A stretch of DNA of 64,000 nt from Isoetes taiwanensis (Eukaryota > Streptophyta > Lycopodiopsida > Isoetales > Isoetaceae): NCBI GenBank assembly GCA_021234155.1, contig JAJEKV010000002.1, positions 31,861,645-31,925,644 of the forward strand. The letters run 5' to 3'. The notes under the pieces are model-generated. The model had not been told where the DNA came from and did no database searches. It saw only the letters and a list, made by a program, of their open reading frames with translations. Every line of letters starts with the position of its first letter. Within the stretch, counting starts at the first letter, position 1. The position numbers were made by a program, and so were the translations under genes. Positions 35,774 to 48,119 of the stretch are shown here, piece by piece.

Positions 35774-36235
35774 GGTATAAATTTATACCATACGGGAGCT
35801 TAAGAGGCATTGCATCAAACGGTATAAGCTCAAGCGGTATACATTTATACAGGATGAGCTTAAGCGGTATAAATTTATACCATGTGAGTTCAAGCAAGTG
35901 GTATAAATTTATACCGCCTGTGAACTCGAGTGGTATAAAATTATACCGCTTGCGAGCTTAAGCGGTATAAGTTTATACCATCACCCCTCATGAAAAGGGT
36001 GGGAGCAGTATAAGTTTATACCGAAATTATTTTATAAAGGAAGCCACGGTATAAATTTATACTACAAGTTCTCTTTAAATACGTTATGTTATAAATCCAA
36101 TATACAATATAAAACAAGGAAATTTTATTAGATGGATCTTTATTGTTGGTTATAACGTGACAGGACGCAGATATAACATGACAGTCACCTGGCTAAAACA
36201 TGGCAGATGCTTTTGACGGTATAAATTTATACCGA
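35774..36235. repeat. Array of perfect 16-bp palindromes GGTATAAATTTATACC
   Basis: Copies of GGTATAAATTTATACC or one-base variants start at 35774, 35835, 35865, 35900, 35932, 35963, 36008, 36048 and 36218, with a half copy at 35821. In the central block the spacing is 30-35 bp. Linkers share GAGCTTAAGC and TGAGTTCAAGC, themselves near-palindromic. It lies about 200 bp beyond the end of the F-box/kelch pseudogene. It could form cruciforms or serve as a dense array of dyad protein sites; no known plant element was recognised. Confidence 0.85.
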
Positions 36236-36439
36236 GGCAAGGAAAAATCTGTGAAAGAAAAATTTTTATGGTTTTGAGATCTAACGATGCCAGAGTTTCT
36301 AGATGATGCACAGAGTTTCTTGATGATGCATGAGGCTTCTAGGCTTCGGAGAAGGAAGAAAAAAAAAATAGGGTTCTTCGTGGCCGTAGTTCTTCCGCAA
36401 TTTTGTTTTTGGGGCCAAGTTTCCAATAGTTCATGGCCG

Positions 36440-36777
36440 AGTTCATGGCCAAGTTCTTCCGTAGTTCATGCCCGTGTTTCCAATAGCAAAGAGCTGTTGA
36501 TCAATCACAGCATAGTTGAAGCCGTTCTTAGGTCCTTCAGGCATAGGAGGAAGACTAACCCATCTGCCTTCTGAAGGAATATATGCCTTCTGAACATCTT
36601 CGGATATCATGAGCACGTAAAGCTGTTCCTCAAGTTTTCCTGCCTCAATTCTTGTCTGGTTAGACACAAGCCCCATGGAAATTTCTCGAGGAGAACACGG
36701 GCAAGGCACAGCGTGGTAACATCATCTGGAAGACCTGGGATGATGGGGTCCTCTAGATAATAAGGCATGCCTCCCAT
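36440..36777 (-). pseudogene. F-box/kelch-repeat protein fragment
   Basis: From an ATG at 36777 (minus) the frame reads MGGMPYYLEDPIIPGLPDDV then TTLCLARV, the start of a plant F-box domain of F-box/kelch substrate adaptors of SCF ubiquitin ligases. After a frameshift and an apparent deletion of the rest of the F box it reads LVSNQTRIEAGKLEEQLYVL, then GRWVSLPPMPEGPKNGFNYA, VIDQQLFAIG, a first kelch blade. The remaining kelch repeats are missing. Non-functional fragment. Confidence 0.8.
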
Positions 36778-36864
36778 TCTGTAAGTGAATATTCAACTCA
36801 AACTCTAAGCAATTTGATGGACCTATTCAGGCAAAAGGGTTATTACTTTGATGTTCATGAAAAG

Positions 36865-39800
36865 AGTAGAATAGAATAGAATAAGAATAGAATATGATTT
36901 TATCGCCCACGAGACCAACCGCCTATAAACCCAAGTACAAAGAGAGAGAAAGCAGCAGCGATACTACCGTGATTAAAACCCCTTCCCAAGGGTTTTCGGG
37001 AAAAACCTTAGTAGCAATAAGGATGCCGACATACCGCACGCTTATATACATAATCACAAGTACGCTTGAGGTTAATGCCTGACAGGGGCATAACCGAGTC
37101 CGCTGTGATCCATTACCTCCCGGAGGTACGATCCCAACAAGCCTACAGAGGCCGCGGCTCGTGGGCTCATGCAAGGTTTGATGGGGCATAACTAACCGAG
37201 CATACCGAGCCCGATATGCTCAGACGGACAGCCCGAGGGCGGACTTTCATCCTCAATGGCTCTATTGACAACACCGGATGTATTCTCGCCCTCACGCTGC
37301 CCCCAATCCATCTCCCCTCGCCCAACGCGGAGGTGGTGTGCACCGCGTATAATGGAAGCAATCACCCCGCTTTTTCATGGGTAGATGGGTGCTGTGTAGT
37401 GGTGTGGGCCCCTCGTGAGCATGGGATTAACCTCGGCCGTCGATAATTTGCCACCTTGACATGTGATATGGCCTCTCGTGATCCCAAAGCTTGGCCATGA
37501 AGCAAGCATCCAAGTATCGCTTCAAGGCAAGGCTGCTTCTGCAGGCGGTATGCACGGGTCCACATCCGCGGGTGCCCGCACATTCCATAGCGAGAACCAC
37601 CGGGCTTGCTTGTCTTTCCAAAGAAGTTTTGAGTCGCCAAGGGCCCATCGCCATCGCCAAAGCAAGGTTGGGCAGCCGGGCTTCATCCATAGCCACCACC
37701 TTCTCGAAGTAAATAATGTGACGCCCAAAGCAGCCCTCCTCAGAATGGAAGGAAGCCCGCCTCTTTGAGCAAGATCCGATATGGGACCGCGGATTTCACT
37801 CCCAAAGCGCCCGGCCAAGAAAGCTTTCAGACCGCTTCTAGATCGCTCCAAGTGGTGAGGGATATCACCGCCCCCACACTGCCCCCCATAGAGGAGGATC
37901 GGGTTCAACCAAGGTCCTGGAACAAGTGTGCCCGGGTGACCCCATGCATACAAACTGCCTTGTGACTGTTGTTTTGCATTGCATATGTGGCTTTCCAGCC
38001 AAGCAAAGGACCTCAGAATCTAATGGATGCATCCCAAAGGTGTGGTAGTAGAAAACTCAATGCCCAAATACTTATAAGATCGAGCCACCTCCACCATCGC
38101 CCCCGGTAAGTGAATGAAGGAAGACGGGTGCCGGATGATGGGACCAAAGAAGACTTTGTCTTGGCCAAGTTAACTCCTCATGTCGCTGAATTGGGCGTAA
38201 AAGTGTCCAAAGCATCCGTGTGGCGCTGCATGTCCTCCGGGTATATGCAGCAGCCAACATCATCAAAGCGATATATGAGTTGCCGGATTATGTGGTGCAT
38301 CAACCGAGCGCCCCCTGCAGCCTAGCCATTCTTCTAGCTGGTCAATGTACAAGCCGAAGAGCATCGGGATAGAGGGCAGCCCTAGCGCACCCCTAATGTT
38401 ACTAACAACGGCCTCTCGACAAGAGAGATTCCACCGAGCAAGCCTCCTCACAGATAGTTCTGGATATAGCATTCTCGCAAGTCGACGGGGTCCCTAGTCG
38501 CCTCAACTGTCCCACAACTTATCCCCGAGGCATCGTGGTCAAAAGCCTGCTAAATCCACAAAAGCAACAAGACAGATTCTCAAGGCCGATTCCCGGCGGT
38601 ATCCTCTATGAGTGTTCGGGCAGAGTGAAGATATGGTCAATAGTAGAATGCCGGGCGGAAAGCCTCGCTCATGCGGCGGTAGCCCGCATTCTCCATCCTC
38701 CGCCAGTGTCAATCGCCGCCAAGAATCCCGCTAGCAACTTGGCAAAGACGTAACCCACTTCATAATGGTACGATAGTTATCACCGCGGGGGTCCCCGCTT
38801 TGTATATGGGCACAACTCTCTACCGTAGTCCAAGCTATGGGGGAAGCCTTCTTGCAATGCCCCGTTGAAGAGGCCGTGGAGAACCGCACCATTGGGGGCC
38901 CGCCCACTTGAGAAGCTCGCCCGCGATACCATCCAAATCTGTCGCCTTCCCATTAGCGAGGCGCTATGTGCCCATTATGACATCCCTTCAAGAATGACCG
39001 CTAGGCCCTGCCTCATAGGAGGTACGGGTGCCCGCTTTCCATTGGGTCATACTGCCGCAAGTATCTCACCCATTGTTCCGGTAATATTTCCCGTGGGTCG
39101 CGGTGCTTACTCAAGACCTTTTCTCCGTAAGGCCCTGGGTGGCGGCCCAGAAGACCAAACATCTCTGGCCGAGTTCGCAAGGTACCGGGCTTTCTTGGTC
39201 TTGAGGAAGGAGCGGTATTGACGGACGGCCTGGGCGGGCTTAATGGTGGGGTCCAAGACTTGGCGGAGCCATCGCTTTCAGCCCCGACATCTGGCCATCG
39301 AACTGATTGCGGGGAAGGTGGTTGCAGCCCCCTCGCGGGATCGCCGAGAGCGTGCCTCCCAAAGCATCCGGCCCCTACCCCTTAAGGAGCCGGGTTCACC
39401 GGGCCGCCTGCCGCTGAAGTGTGGGGGAGTTGCAAGACTCCCCGCACCATGCTCAAGCATCCTCGCATAGACCGCGATGATCATAGTCCAGACGCAAATG
39501 CGGGTACATGGGGTGTTGGGACAATGGGTGCTCGGTTGGCCCGCCAATCCATTCGCAAGAACAGGGCTGATGGTCTGAGTCTCATTCCTCGCCCCGCCAC
39601 CCGTCCCAACATCAAGCGAAGTGATCAAGTGTAGGCATTGCTCGTCTGCTAGCACGTAATCCACCACACTGGTGCCGCCCCCCTGGTTAACAAACAGATC
39701 GGTTCTATGTTGGAAAAGGATAGACCTTCAAAATAGGATCCTGAAGATCTCTTCACTGTAATTGCTAGGAGAACCAAAAACCATTGTTGACGTGAATGGT

Positions 39801-39905
39801 TAAAAGCAACTAGGAAGGTTCGGTGGGTATGGGCCTCTAGAGAGGAGTGCTTGATAGTCGGGCTGTTCCAAAATCGCACAAAGTTGCTTCAAAGACATCC
39901 GGTCT
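36865..39905 (-). mobile_element. LINE (non-LTR retrotransposon) with endonuclease and RT remains
   Basis: Reading leftward on the minus strand: the end of an APE-type endonuclease, GGGTSVVDYVLADEQ across one frameshift, then CLHLITSLDVGTG near 39600; the RT with ALGLPSIPMLFGLYIDQLEEWL (38300-38380) and, just after, DDV..PEDMQRH.DALDTF and NLAKTK (38150-38280), the palm motif in decayed form; then post-RT text. The 3' end carries GGTTTTTCCCGAAAACCC and terminates in a (TTCTA)n tail (36865-36895 on plus: GAATAGAATAGAATAAG). The body is much more GC-rich than its flanks. Many frameshifts; ORF1 is not identified and the 5' end is approximate. Two truncated relatives are in the window. Confidence 0.85.
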
Positions 39906-40382
39906 ACCTGGCCGACATCCGGGCAATGGACCATTTCGTCAGGTAATCCAAATATGGATGTCACTCTTTTCCATGTTTCACAATGTTAAAGTACAAATAC
40001 ACTTCTATTTTAGCTCATTTTAGTAGAAACTGCCAGATGTTTGATAAAATACAATATGCTTTGTCGTGCTTCAAGTGTCAAAGTTCAATCAAGAAGGTAA
40101 TGTTATGTTGCAAAGACGCTGTATAAATGCTTCAAAGAACTAAAATTGCAAAGTTGTGGTTGGTGCTTAGGATTGGGATTTTGTTCATGGTAAGCTAATC
40201 TTGCTTATGGGCAAACGTATGCTGGTGGGGTGCAAAAAAACGCGTCCCCAGCACTTAGATCAACACCCTGCACCTACTATTTTATCATAGTATTCCATTT
40301 GTCATTCATTGGAGCTGTTATATATTTCGATTGATTACCTAATTACCATGTGATAGTACCAGTAACACCCTAAACAAGCTGC
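39906..40382. other. No gene seen
   Basis: Unassigned sequence between the LINE and the TRIM. Confidence 0.4.
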
Positions 40383-40992
40383 TGTTACAAATGCTCTATT
40401 CTTCCTACAAATTCATCAACTTATTAGAAAGCAAAATACCATATGGTACTTGAATTACCACCCAACCGACCAACTAGAAAAGATGCCATCAAGTCAAGCT
40501 ACTCCGCAAGACCTGATAAGGACAAGCTCTTTCTAGCCACCAACCACTGATGTTACAGGAACTCCTTTTAGTGATATGATCAAGCAAGGAACAAGCGAAG
40601 ATACTAGAAGGTAAGGCTAGGCACATCATCAACATAGGAAGAAGCAGATCTAGTGCGGCAAATCAAATTTTAGACCCCTAAGCTCCTTTTCTCGGGCATA
40701 GCTTTCAAACCATAAGGATTCTATAGACAACCAAGCCCAATCTAGACTTCAAGATCTTTCCAACAAGGTAAGGATCACGATTTATGAAGTTGTGGCGCTG
40801 AGATATCACGCCTCAAAGTTGTCCTTCTATTTATAGGTAACAACACCTTTTTTGCCTTTTGCTTCTAAATAAAGGTCAAGGTTTATTTTTAGCTTCTCTT
40901 TGATATTATCAAGGCTTAGACATACTAGATGACTTTCTTACTTGATCATATCAATAAATATTGTTCCATGCAAGGCCACTCCGAAAGCACCA
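40383..40992 (-). repeat. LTR of the TRIM (3' LTR in element sense)
   Basis: Contains TTAGAAAGCAAAATACC, GATGCCATCAAGTCAAGCTA, CTCCTTTTAGTGATATGATC and TTGTTCCATG.. in the same order as the second LTR. Confidence 0.85.
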
Positions 40993-41267
40993 ATCTCAAA
41001 TTAGTAGCACTAACTATCGCTTCAAAATTTTAATCAACAACCTAAATTATCCGCTGAGGCACCAACCTCAACCATAAGGATGCAATAAGAAATATCTAAA
41101 GATTCTAATCACAATCTTTAATCATCAATTTCATACCAGATAAGAGGTAACCGATTTGCAATTTGCTCCTTTCCATCTCTTTGTGCTGCTAAGCCACTTC
41201 AAATTTCCAATGCTTCCATCACCCACAGCCCCATTGGTAAAGACCGGAACTGAGCTCTGATAGCAAT

Positions 41268-41886
41268 TGTTACGAATGCTCTATTCTTCCTGCAAATTCA
41301 TCAACTTATTAGAAAGCAAAATACCGTGATGGTACTTTAATTACCACCCAACCCCACCAACTAGAAAAGATGCCATCAAGTCAAGCTACCTTCAAGATCA
41401 GTATAAGAACAAGCTCTTTCTAGCCACCAACCACTGATGTTACAGGAACTCCTTTTAGTGATATGATCAAGCAAGGAACAAGAGAAGATACTAGAAGGTA
41501 AGGCTAGGCACATCATCAACATAGGAAGAAGCAGAATATGTAGAGTCAGCTTAGACCCCTAAGCACCTTTCTGGACTTAACTTTCAAACCGTAAGGAACC
41601 TATAGACAACCAAGCCCAATCTGGAAACTAGACTTCAAGGGCTTTCCAACAAGGTAAGGATTGTCGATTTATGAGTTGTGGTCGTTGAGATATCACGTCT
41701 CAAAAAATTGTCCTTCTATTTATATGTAACAACACCTTTTTTGCCTTTTGCTTCTAAATAAAGGTCAAGGTTTATTTTTAGCCTCCTTTGATAATATCAA
41801 GGCTTAGACATACTAAATGGTTTTCTTACTTGATCATATCAATAAATATTGTTCCATGTCGCAAGGCCACTCCCTCGAAAGCACCA
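41268..41886 (-). repeat. LTR of the TRIM (5' LTR in element sense)
   Basis: Second long direct repeat, adjacent to the primer-binding site at its left edge on the plus strand. Confidence 0.85.
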
Positions 41887-43097
41887 TTATTAGTTATTAA
41901 CCTTAAACCATATCAATTATATATGGGTGCTATATGAGTGTTCAAAGATGCGTCCGGATGCCCTATACATGTTTTGTACCCCGGCCAAGATACTTTTGCC
42001 CACAAGATACCAAGTGCAAACAGATGCAACAAGATAATAGTCCTTTTGATATACCCAAGAGCCTATAATCATTTGCAAATGCTAGTAGCCTACTCGCAAT
42101 GCTACAGCATTACCTTTCAAAGCAACAAGGGATCTATCTTTGTCATTTTGTTCCTCTAAAGCAATAGGATATTATCTATGGATCATGGAATTTTGGTGAA
42201 ACCTTCATCGTTGTAACCAGACTATTTTGAAACATTTGCAAGCATCAATATGAGGTTAGTTGGCAAGAATATGTAGTTATTAATCATACAATTACTCAAG
42301 CACATGAAAGTGGAGAATAATAGATGATGATTAAGGTGAATGGCACCTTCAAAAACTGTTTGGCACAATCATTTTTTAAGACTATGCATGCATGCCTATT
42401 TTTATGGATGCATGCCTATATTGTTAAGACTATTCCTACATGCCTCAGATATGGTGGTTTTGTAGCAAATATCAATATAATCATAATATTCAAAGCATGA
42501 TGCAATATGAAGAAGCAAACATTGTTATTACTACGTACCTCACCTGCAGTATGCCTTCAAAGAATAGAGAAAAATGAAATGGATTGTTGAACATAGGGTT
42601 CAAGTGTATTTAGTCTATTTATCCTGCAATAGTCTATTTATGTCACCTGCAATATACCTTCAGAGCACATAGAAGAATGAAATAGATGATTGAACATAGA
42701 ATTCCTAAACATACCTAAACATGTTTAATGCCATTTTAAAATGCATGTGCATAAGATTATTTGTTTTACAACAATCCTAAACATATACATGTTTGTCGCC
42801 TTTTTATATGCATAAGATTCTTTTGCTTACAAAGAATCCCTCAACATATACATGTTTGTCGCCGCTTATAGGTTATCATGAACCAAAATCTTGGTGGGCT
42901 TTTTCTATGTCATCATGAACCAAAATCTTGGGTGGATTTAAAATCCCATTGGCTACACAAATTACAACTTATATAAATTATAAGTGAACCAAAACCTTAA
43001 CGATGGTTCAAATCCTACACATATTTCAACCTATACATGTTATGAGAGTGTAGCTAATGTATATTGTAACATTACATGGGCTTGTTATTTCTAGGTT
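41887..43097. other. No gene seen; probable interior of a Helitron
   Basis: AT-rich. Local direct repeats: CATGCATGCCTA-type words at 42385-42440, CACCTGCAGTATGCCTTCA / CACCTGCAATATACCTTCA (42541, 42646) and CATACATGTTTGTCGCC (42783, 42851). No gene. Confidence 0.45.
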
Positions 43098-43136
43098 CCC
43101 AACATTATCCTAGCAATGTTGGGCACTATTACTAGT
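43098..43136 (+). mobile_element. Helitron 3' terminus (A)
   Basis: CCCAACATT (43098-43106) pairs with AATGTTGGG (43115-43123) in a perfect 9-bp stem, followed after 8 nt by CTAG (43132-43135) and then T. This is the canonical Helitron 3' end: hairpin, short spacer, CTRR, insertion before T. Its 5' end was not located. Confidence 0.75.
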
Positions 43137-44371
43137 ATCTATAATAATGGCATGCATCAAGCAAATGGAAGTACAACCATCCTTTTTTAGGCATTTCCAT
43201 ATTCGATAACCATAACATATATGATGAAATACCTGCATATGTTGTCCGTGTAATTGTTCCTTCACGGATTATGTTATGATATTCATGTGATCTTTCTTTT
43301 GTCACAGAACAATATATCTTTTTCCTTTGTAACTACTATCACAAAGAATTTTACACAACAATATGCAAAGAGAACCTATTATATTTACATTTATTTTTGT
43401 CAGAGAAATCTTTTTGCTTTTGTAAATGCTCGCTTGACCCCCAAAACGACATATTTTTTAAGGGTCTTCTTATATATATTATGTCACTCTAAAAAAGCTA
43501 TTTTTAAGGATAGTTTTGAACAACTTGCATCCAAAAACTTTGATTGCCCCCTATTTTGCCTCATTTTTTAGTTTTCCAAAATTTTTAGAGGAATCTTTCA
43601 AACGCACTTCTTCAATAAGTGCATTTCATTTTAAATATTGTTGTACGTGAAGATTCAGATGTGGAACCATCTGAACTCTCCATCAAACTCAACAATTCCT
43701 CCTAAAAAGAATGAGACAAAGCTAGAAAGTGCAAATTTTTCCTCAGCAGCGGACTTGGCAAATCACATTTTTACTTTTAAATTTAAACTTAATAATTTTG
43801 AAGTGCAAGTGCAAGTGTGAGGAATTGGTTTATTGATTGGTTTTGTCAAATTTTAGTTGAATTATATCTAAGAAGTTATGATGCAATAGATTTGTGCTAT
43901 ATTTGATGGTTTATTTGTTGTTCATGAACTTGCCAATCAACCCTTTTAATTTGGGATTTTGGATGATTTTAGCCGTAAACTTTTTGGATTTTTTTTAAGT
44001 CGATTTCCTATGATTTTGTTTTACCCCGCCTGGAAAAACTTATCGGTTTTCCAAAAATCGCCACCATGGTTTTTTTTCTTATTTCCATCCTTATACAAGA
44101 TGCTATGAAGAGGAACCGACATGTATCCAAGTAGATTTTGGCATCCATGAGGAATTGGCAAGCAAAATTGGGTAAAGCAGGCAAAAGCATTTGTCTATTT
44201 TTATCCCGACTTCTTCAAGGTGCATTGATTGTAAAACGTGGGTTTTTCATGGTAGATGGTGGAATCCAAAATGGACCCGCTGCTGCTCCCATTATCGCTC
44301 CCATTGTGCAACATATCAAGCATGAGGGTTTTGCTTTCTTTTATGTCTTCTTCACTACTCATTTAAGCATG

Positions 44372-44528
44372 TAGCCCGATAGAGTAATTATTACTTTAAG
44401 AGTTACGGTTTGAACTGAGAAGCTCTTCAATGACCAGACGCCTTCCTTTATAGCCCGATAGAGTAATTATTACTTTAAGAGTTATTCAACCAGAAGCTCT
44501 TCAATGACCCAACGGTCGCCTTCCTTTT
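44372..44528 (+). repeat. Tandem duplication, unit 79 bp
   Basis: TAGCCCGATAGAGTAATTAT, TACTTTAAGAGTTA and AAGCTCTTCAATGACC occur at 44372-44450 and again at 44451-44528, with minor differences. The surrounding frame at 44138-44374 has no known domain. Confidence 0.85.
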
Positions 44529-44529
44529 G

Positions 44530-47088
44530 AGCCCATTCAACCGGAAGCAGCTATTCTCTATTATTGTGCAACTCAACCATGTCGTCATATTTACTTTTAA
44601 TCGCAGATACCTTGCATGTTTTCCTTTGTCTCTTGGTTGTTATGCATCCTTAAGGAATCAATTTGCCAGAATAAACCTACAGCTCATGCTCAAAGGTTTC
44701 ATGGTAGTTTTCTGCCGTTGGAGTTTGCAATGATGACCATAAGTTTAGAAACAAGCAATATGGACATTATTCTTTAATTTCTTCTTGAGGTATTTGCCCA
44801 TAGATGAATAGAGGCTTTATCTTATCAAATGCTGCACAGATTATGGAATTTAACTATTTGCATCAACTCTACAGCCTTCAATGGCACTAGATTTGAGCAG
44901 CACAGACCCTTGAAGCTCTTATATTCAGATTAGGCCATGCAAACACATAATCCGAGAAGTGCTAATGCAATGGCTATTAAGTAGCCACATCAAAATATCA
45001 ATGCCTTTGAAAGGTATGCATCTTGAGATTGCTTGGCTTCGATATTGCATGTCTAACTATTTATCTAAAATGTTATTTTTTAGTTATCCAAGACGTGGAA
45101 AGCAGCTCTTTAGATCTTTCACAACATTGTGTCCATCTTCTTTAAAGCCACATTTTTTATTTGAAGCTTCATATTTGCTCATGGGTATCTATGTTGCCCC
45201 TTTCTTTATTCTCAAGCATATCTCTTTGAGTCTGTAGTTTATAATGCGGCTAATTGCAGGAGCATGGATCCTAGATTGCATAATTTCAATGCTATCTTGG
45301 CTACAGATCTGAGGTAATTGAAGACTCTCAATTATTCTTGCAAGAATTGTATGCATCTCTACTTTCTTCTCTAAATCTCCAGAGGCAAGATGCATGCAGA
45401 GTATCTGAATGTTGGAAAGCTATTTGGAAGGAGTAGATTTCAACCCAAAGAATTGAAGATTTAGGATTTAATGTCTTCATTTAAAGGCCTCCATCTCTTC
45501 TGGTATTTGTCCTGGCTTTATAGAAGGCTTTCTTATATTCTGTTTGCTGCAAACAAATAAAGTCATTTTATAATTTCTTTTTGCATGATGGAACAGAATT
45601 AGATGTGACAAACCATATGTAGGAGCAAATTAAGTCTAAACAAGTGAGAGCTTTTCTAATATCACTGATTATTTTTCATGAACCTTGCATAAAAATTATA
45701 CAAAGCTTTTGCATTGCTATCCATTTCTACAAGTTGCATCTACAAGATGCTCTGTACTATTATTTTCTCCAGCCCGAAATACAGCATTTATGGGGCCCTG
45801 TCTATTCTAATCCTTCTGCTATAGTATATTAGTACTTAGAAGTCTTCAATGAGGAAATAGAGATAGCTAAGATTCGATTTCTTAATCCAGTGGAGAATGA
45901 CTCTCTGCTTTAAAGTCCCTGCTATTGCATAGTCTTTATCCCATGGACCTTCTCTTCAGGTGTATGCCACTTATTAAAGATGACTCAGACAAAAAAATTG
46001 TTACTACTTTGGTGCAGTGGTGTACCCAGGTATTTGGTGCTAGAGTTATTTGTTGGGCATATATTCTGTAGAATATGAGACTACATATTTGGTTGCAAAT
46101 TGGTGATTTATTTGAGGGCTTCATTATCCTCATGCTTGGCCCATGGCAAGCATCACTATTATGATGCGCCACATTTGATTTCTGGAATCCATAGATTCGG
46201 TTCTAGCAAGTCAATTCCGGCTCGCCAGGTAATTTCTTTCTCAGATAATTTCGTCTTTGCCGTCTTTGTTTATAAACCAAGTGCGTTGTTCTATCATTTT
46301 TAGGAGTTGCTAGACCTGAATGCGATGCAGGTACATTAGATTATTTGCTTGCCAACTTCCTTTTTGTTTATCAGATTATTGCTACCTTGGATTTATTGGA
46401 ACGATTATGCCCCAAGTATTCCGAATTCAATGAGATTGTATTAAGACAGTTGGTTGCCTAGAATTGTCAAGGTGCAATCTGCAATGAGTGGTGGATGATG
46501 GAGTTCACATATAATAGATGGTGAGTCTACTAAAAGTGAAATGTAGGTTACCTTTGAGTAGCTGGCTTATTATATGGCTGTATACTTTAAGTGTGACTCC
46601 TTTTGAAGCAAATATAATAAGAAAATATCCATGGCCTATTTTAAGATGCAAGAAAATAAGAAACATCTGTTAAACAGATCATAACAATGCTGTAAGTGCT
46701 TTTTTCAACAGAAAGTTTTTCATTTTTATTCCTAAGGCTCACTTACCCTATGAATTTATTCTGCCATAGGCTGGAAAGATAGAGCTAGAATAGAACATAC
46801 ATAGGGAGAGGATTGTGGAGGTCGATGCCACATCTCTGGTACAAGTGGCACAGTTCGAAGTTGGGAGATGCTTCTATTTTGACTGTGTTGCTGTGGATGC
46901 AGACTGATACCTCGGGTGTTTCTTATGTAAACGTGAACAAGAAAAAAATGTGCAGGTTTCTCCATCTATCCATACAAGTTATCTAAGTAAGCTTTTATTT
47001 GATTCAAAGCTTTTGAGATTCTATTTTGTAAACGTTGAATCCAGATTGTAGAGACAAGAAGAGCCACATGAGATAACCATGGTCTGTA
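44530..47088. other. No gene supported
   Basis: About 2.5 kb inside candidate Helitron B. Several 60-90 codon frames on both strands, none with recognisable domains. It may contain captured exon or intron pieces (for example TCGCCAGGTAATTTC near 46221 looks like a splice donor) but nothing can be named. Confidence 0.35.
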
Positions 47089-47180
47089 TATTGTTCCACC
47101 TTCAGTCTTTCTAACCATGGTCTATATACTGTTCTACCTTCATTCTTTCTAATCCATTACCTTCATTCTTTCTAATCCAT
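47088..47180 (+). repeat. Short nested tandem repeats
   Basis: TAACCATGGTCTGTATATTG / TAACCATGGTCTATATACTG, then CCTTCATTCTTTCTAATCCA twice. Confidence 0.8.
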
Positions 47181-47569
47181 TAGAACTGAGCGTGCCAAAA
47201 TGGGTTGGTGGACATCTCTCTATCCCACATCAATTTGGATACCTTCGACAGGTTTGTAAGGTGGTAACTCCTCTGTCATCATCTAAGACCTTTTTTCAAT
47301 TTCTACGTAGATGATGGTTCTTAAGCCTTGCTATTTCTTCATCTATTCAATCAATGAGTTCAGACTCTACAGAGACCATTCTGAGTTCTAGCAATGACCA
47401 CATATGTTAAGGTCATATATGGAGAGTATTGCAGGTGCCTTTTTCCCCTATTTGTTTGCAAAGCAAAACTCCTTTTTGCAGTTCAAACGTTGAACAACAG
47501 GATACAACGTGTGAAAAGTTGATAATAAGATTCATATGGAAGAATTTAAGTTAAACCAAATATTTGTAT

Positions 47570-47830
47570 GAATAGAATAGAATAGAATAGATTTTTTAAC
47601 GTCCACGGAGACCAATAGGTCATGGGACCCATACAATGGGCTAGTACAATCATTACTACTAGGATTAAAAAACCTCACTTTCGAAAGGTTTTCAAGGGAA
47701 AAACTTTTTGCAAGAATGATGGTACTAGACAAGCGGATACAATGACTATTGAGGGCTTAGTAATTGCAGACGTTTATCTAGAACCTCAAGTATGTATAAT
47801 GCCAAGTCATGCACAGATGGTGCTCTGAGA
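47570..47830 (-). mobile_element. 5'-truncated LINE copy (3' end only)
   Basis: Plus strand: (GAATA)n at 47573-47592, then GATTTTTTAACGTCCACGGA, GACCAATAGGTCATGGGACC, AAAGGTTTTCAAGGGAAAAA and CTTTTTGCAAGAATGATGG. This is the same order as the 3' end of the LINE at 36.9 kb and the copy at 5.7 kb, but more diverged (frequent C-to-T and G-to-A). Confidence 0.7.
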
Positions 47831-47950
47831 AGGTGTGGAAGCGTGGAATGGAATGCTAAGGTCAAAAAATGATTCCGGACTATCTCAAAAGCAGAAGAGT
47901 ATGGCTTTCATCTTCAATAACATGTAACTGGCAACAGGCACTATGGTGCA

Positions 47951-48118
47951 CTTTCAGTACCAGTTTGACTTTCTTTTACCTTCAAGCTCATAGATGGAAA
48001 ATCGAAGTGCATAAATCGACACTGTATCCTTTACTTTCAGTACCAGTTTAACTTTCTTTTACCTTCAAGCTCCTAGATGGAAAATCGAAGTGCATAAAAC
48101 GACACTCTATCCATTCTA
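47951..48118 (+). repeat. Tandem duplication, unit 82 bp
   Basis: ACTTTCAGTACCAGTTTGAC, TTTCTTTTACCTTCAAGCTC, GATGGAAAATCGAAGTGCAT and CGACACT occur at 47951-48032 and again at 48033-48118 with few differences, so it is recent. Confidence 0.9.
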
Positions 48119-48119
48119 G

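Larger units (their letters stand above)
40383..41886 (-). mobile_element. TRIM (small LTR retrotransposon without genes)
   Basis: Two direct repeats of 610 and 619 bp (40383-40992 and 41268-41886) enclose only 275 bp. On the minus strand each LTR starts TGGTGCTTTCG and ends ..GCATTTGTAACA (or CGTAACA), the usual TG..CA. Right after the 5' LTR (minus), at about 41254-41265, is TGCTATCAGAGCTCAG, one mismatch from the initiator-Met tRNA primer site TGGTATCAGAGC. The LTRs differ by substitutions and small indels, so insertion is old. I see no clear polypurine tract and no clear target duplication. Could also be a full element with a large internal deletion. Confidence 0.85.

Noticed and set aside
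37167-39667. Many 60-140 codon frames on both strands
   Set aside because: The region is a GC-rich decayed LINE on the minus strand; plus-strand frames are shadows.
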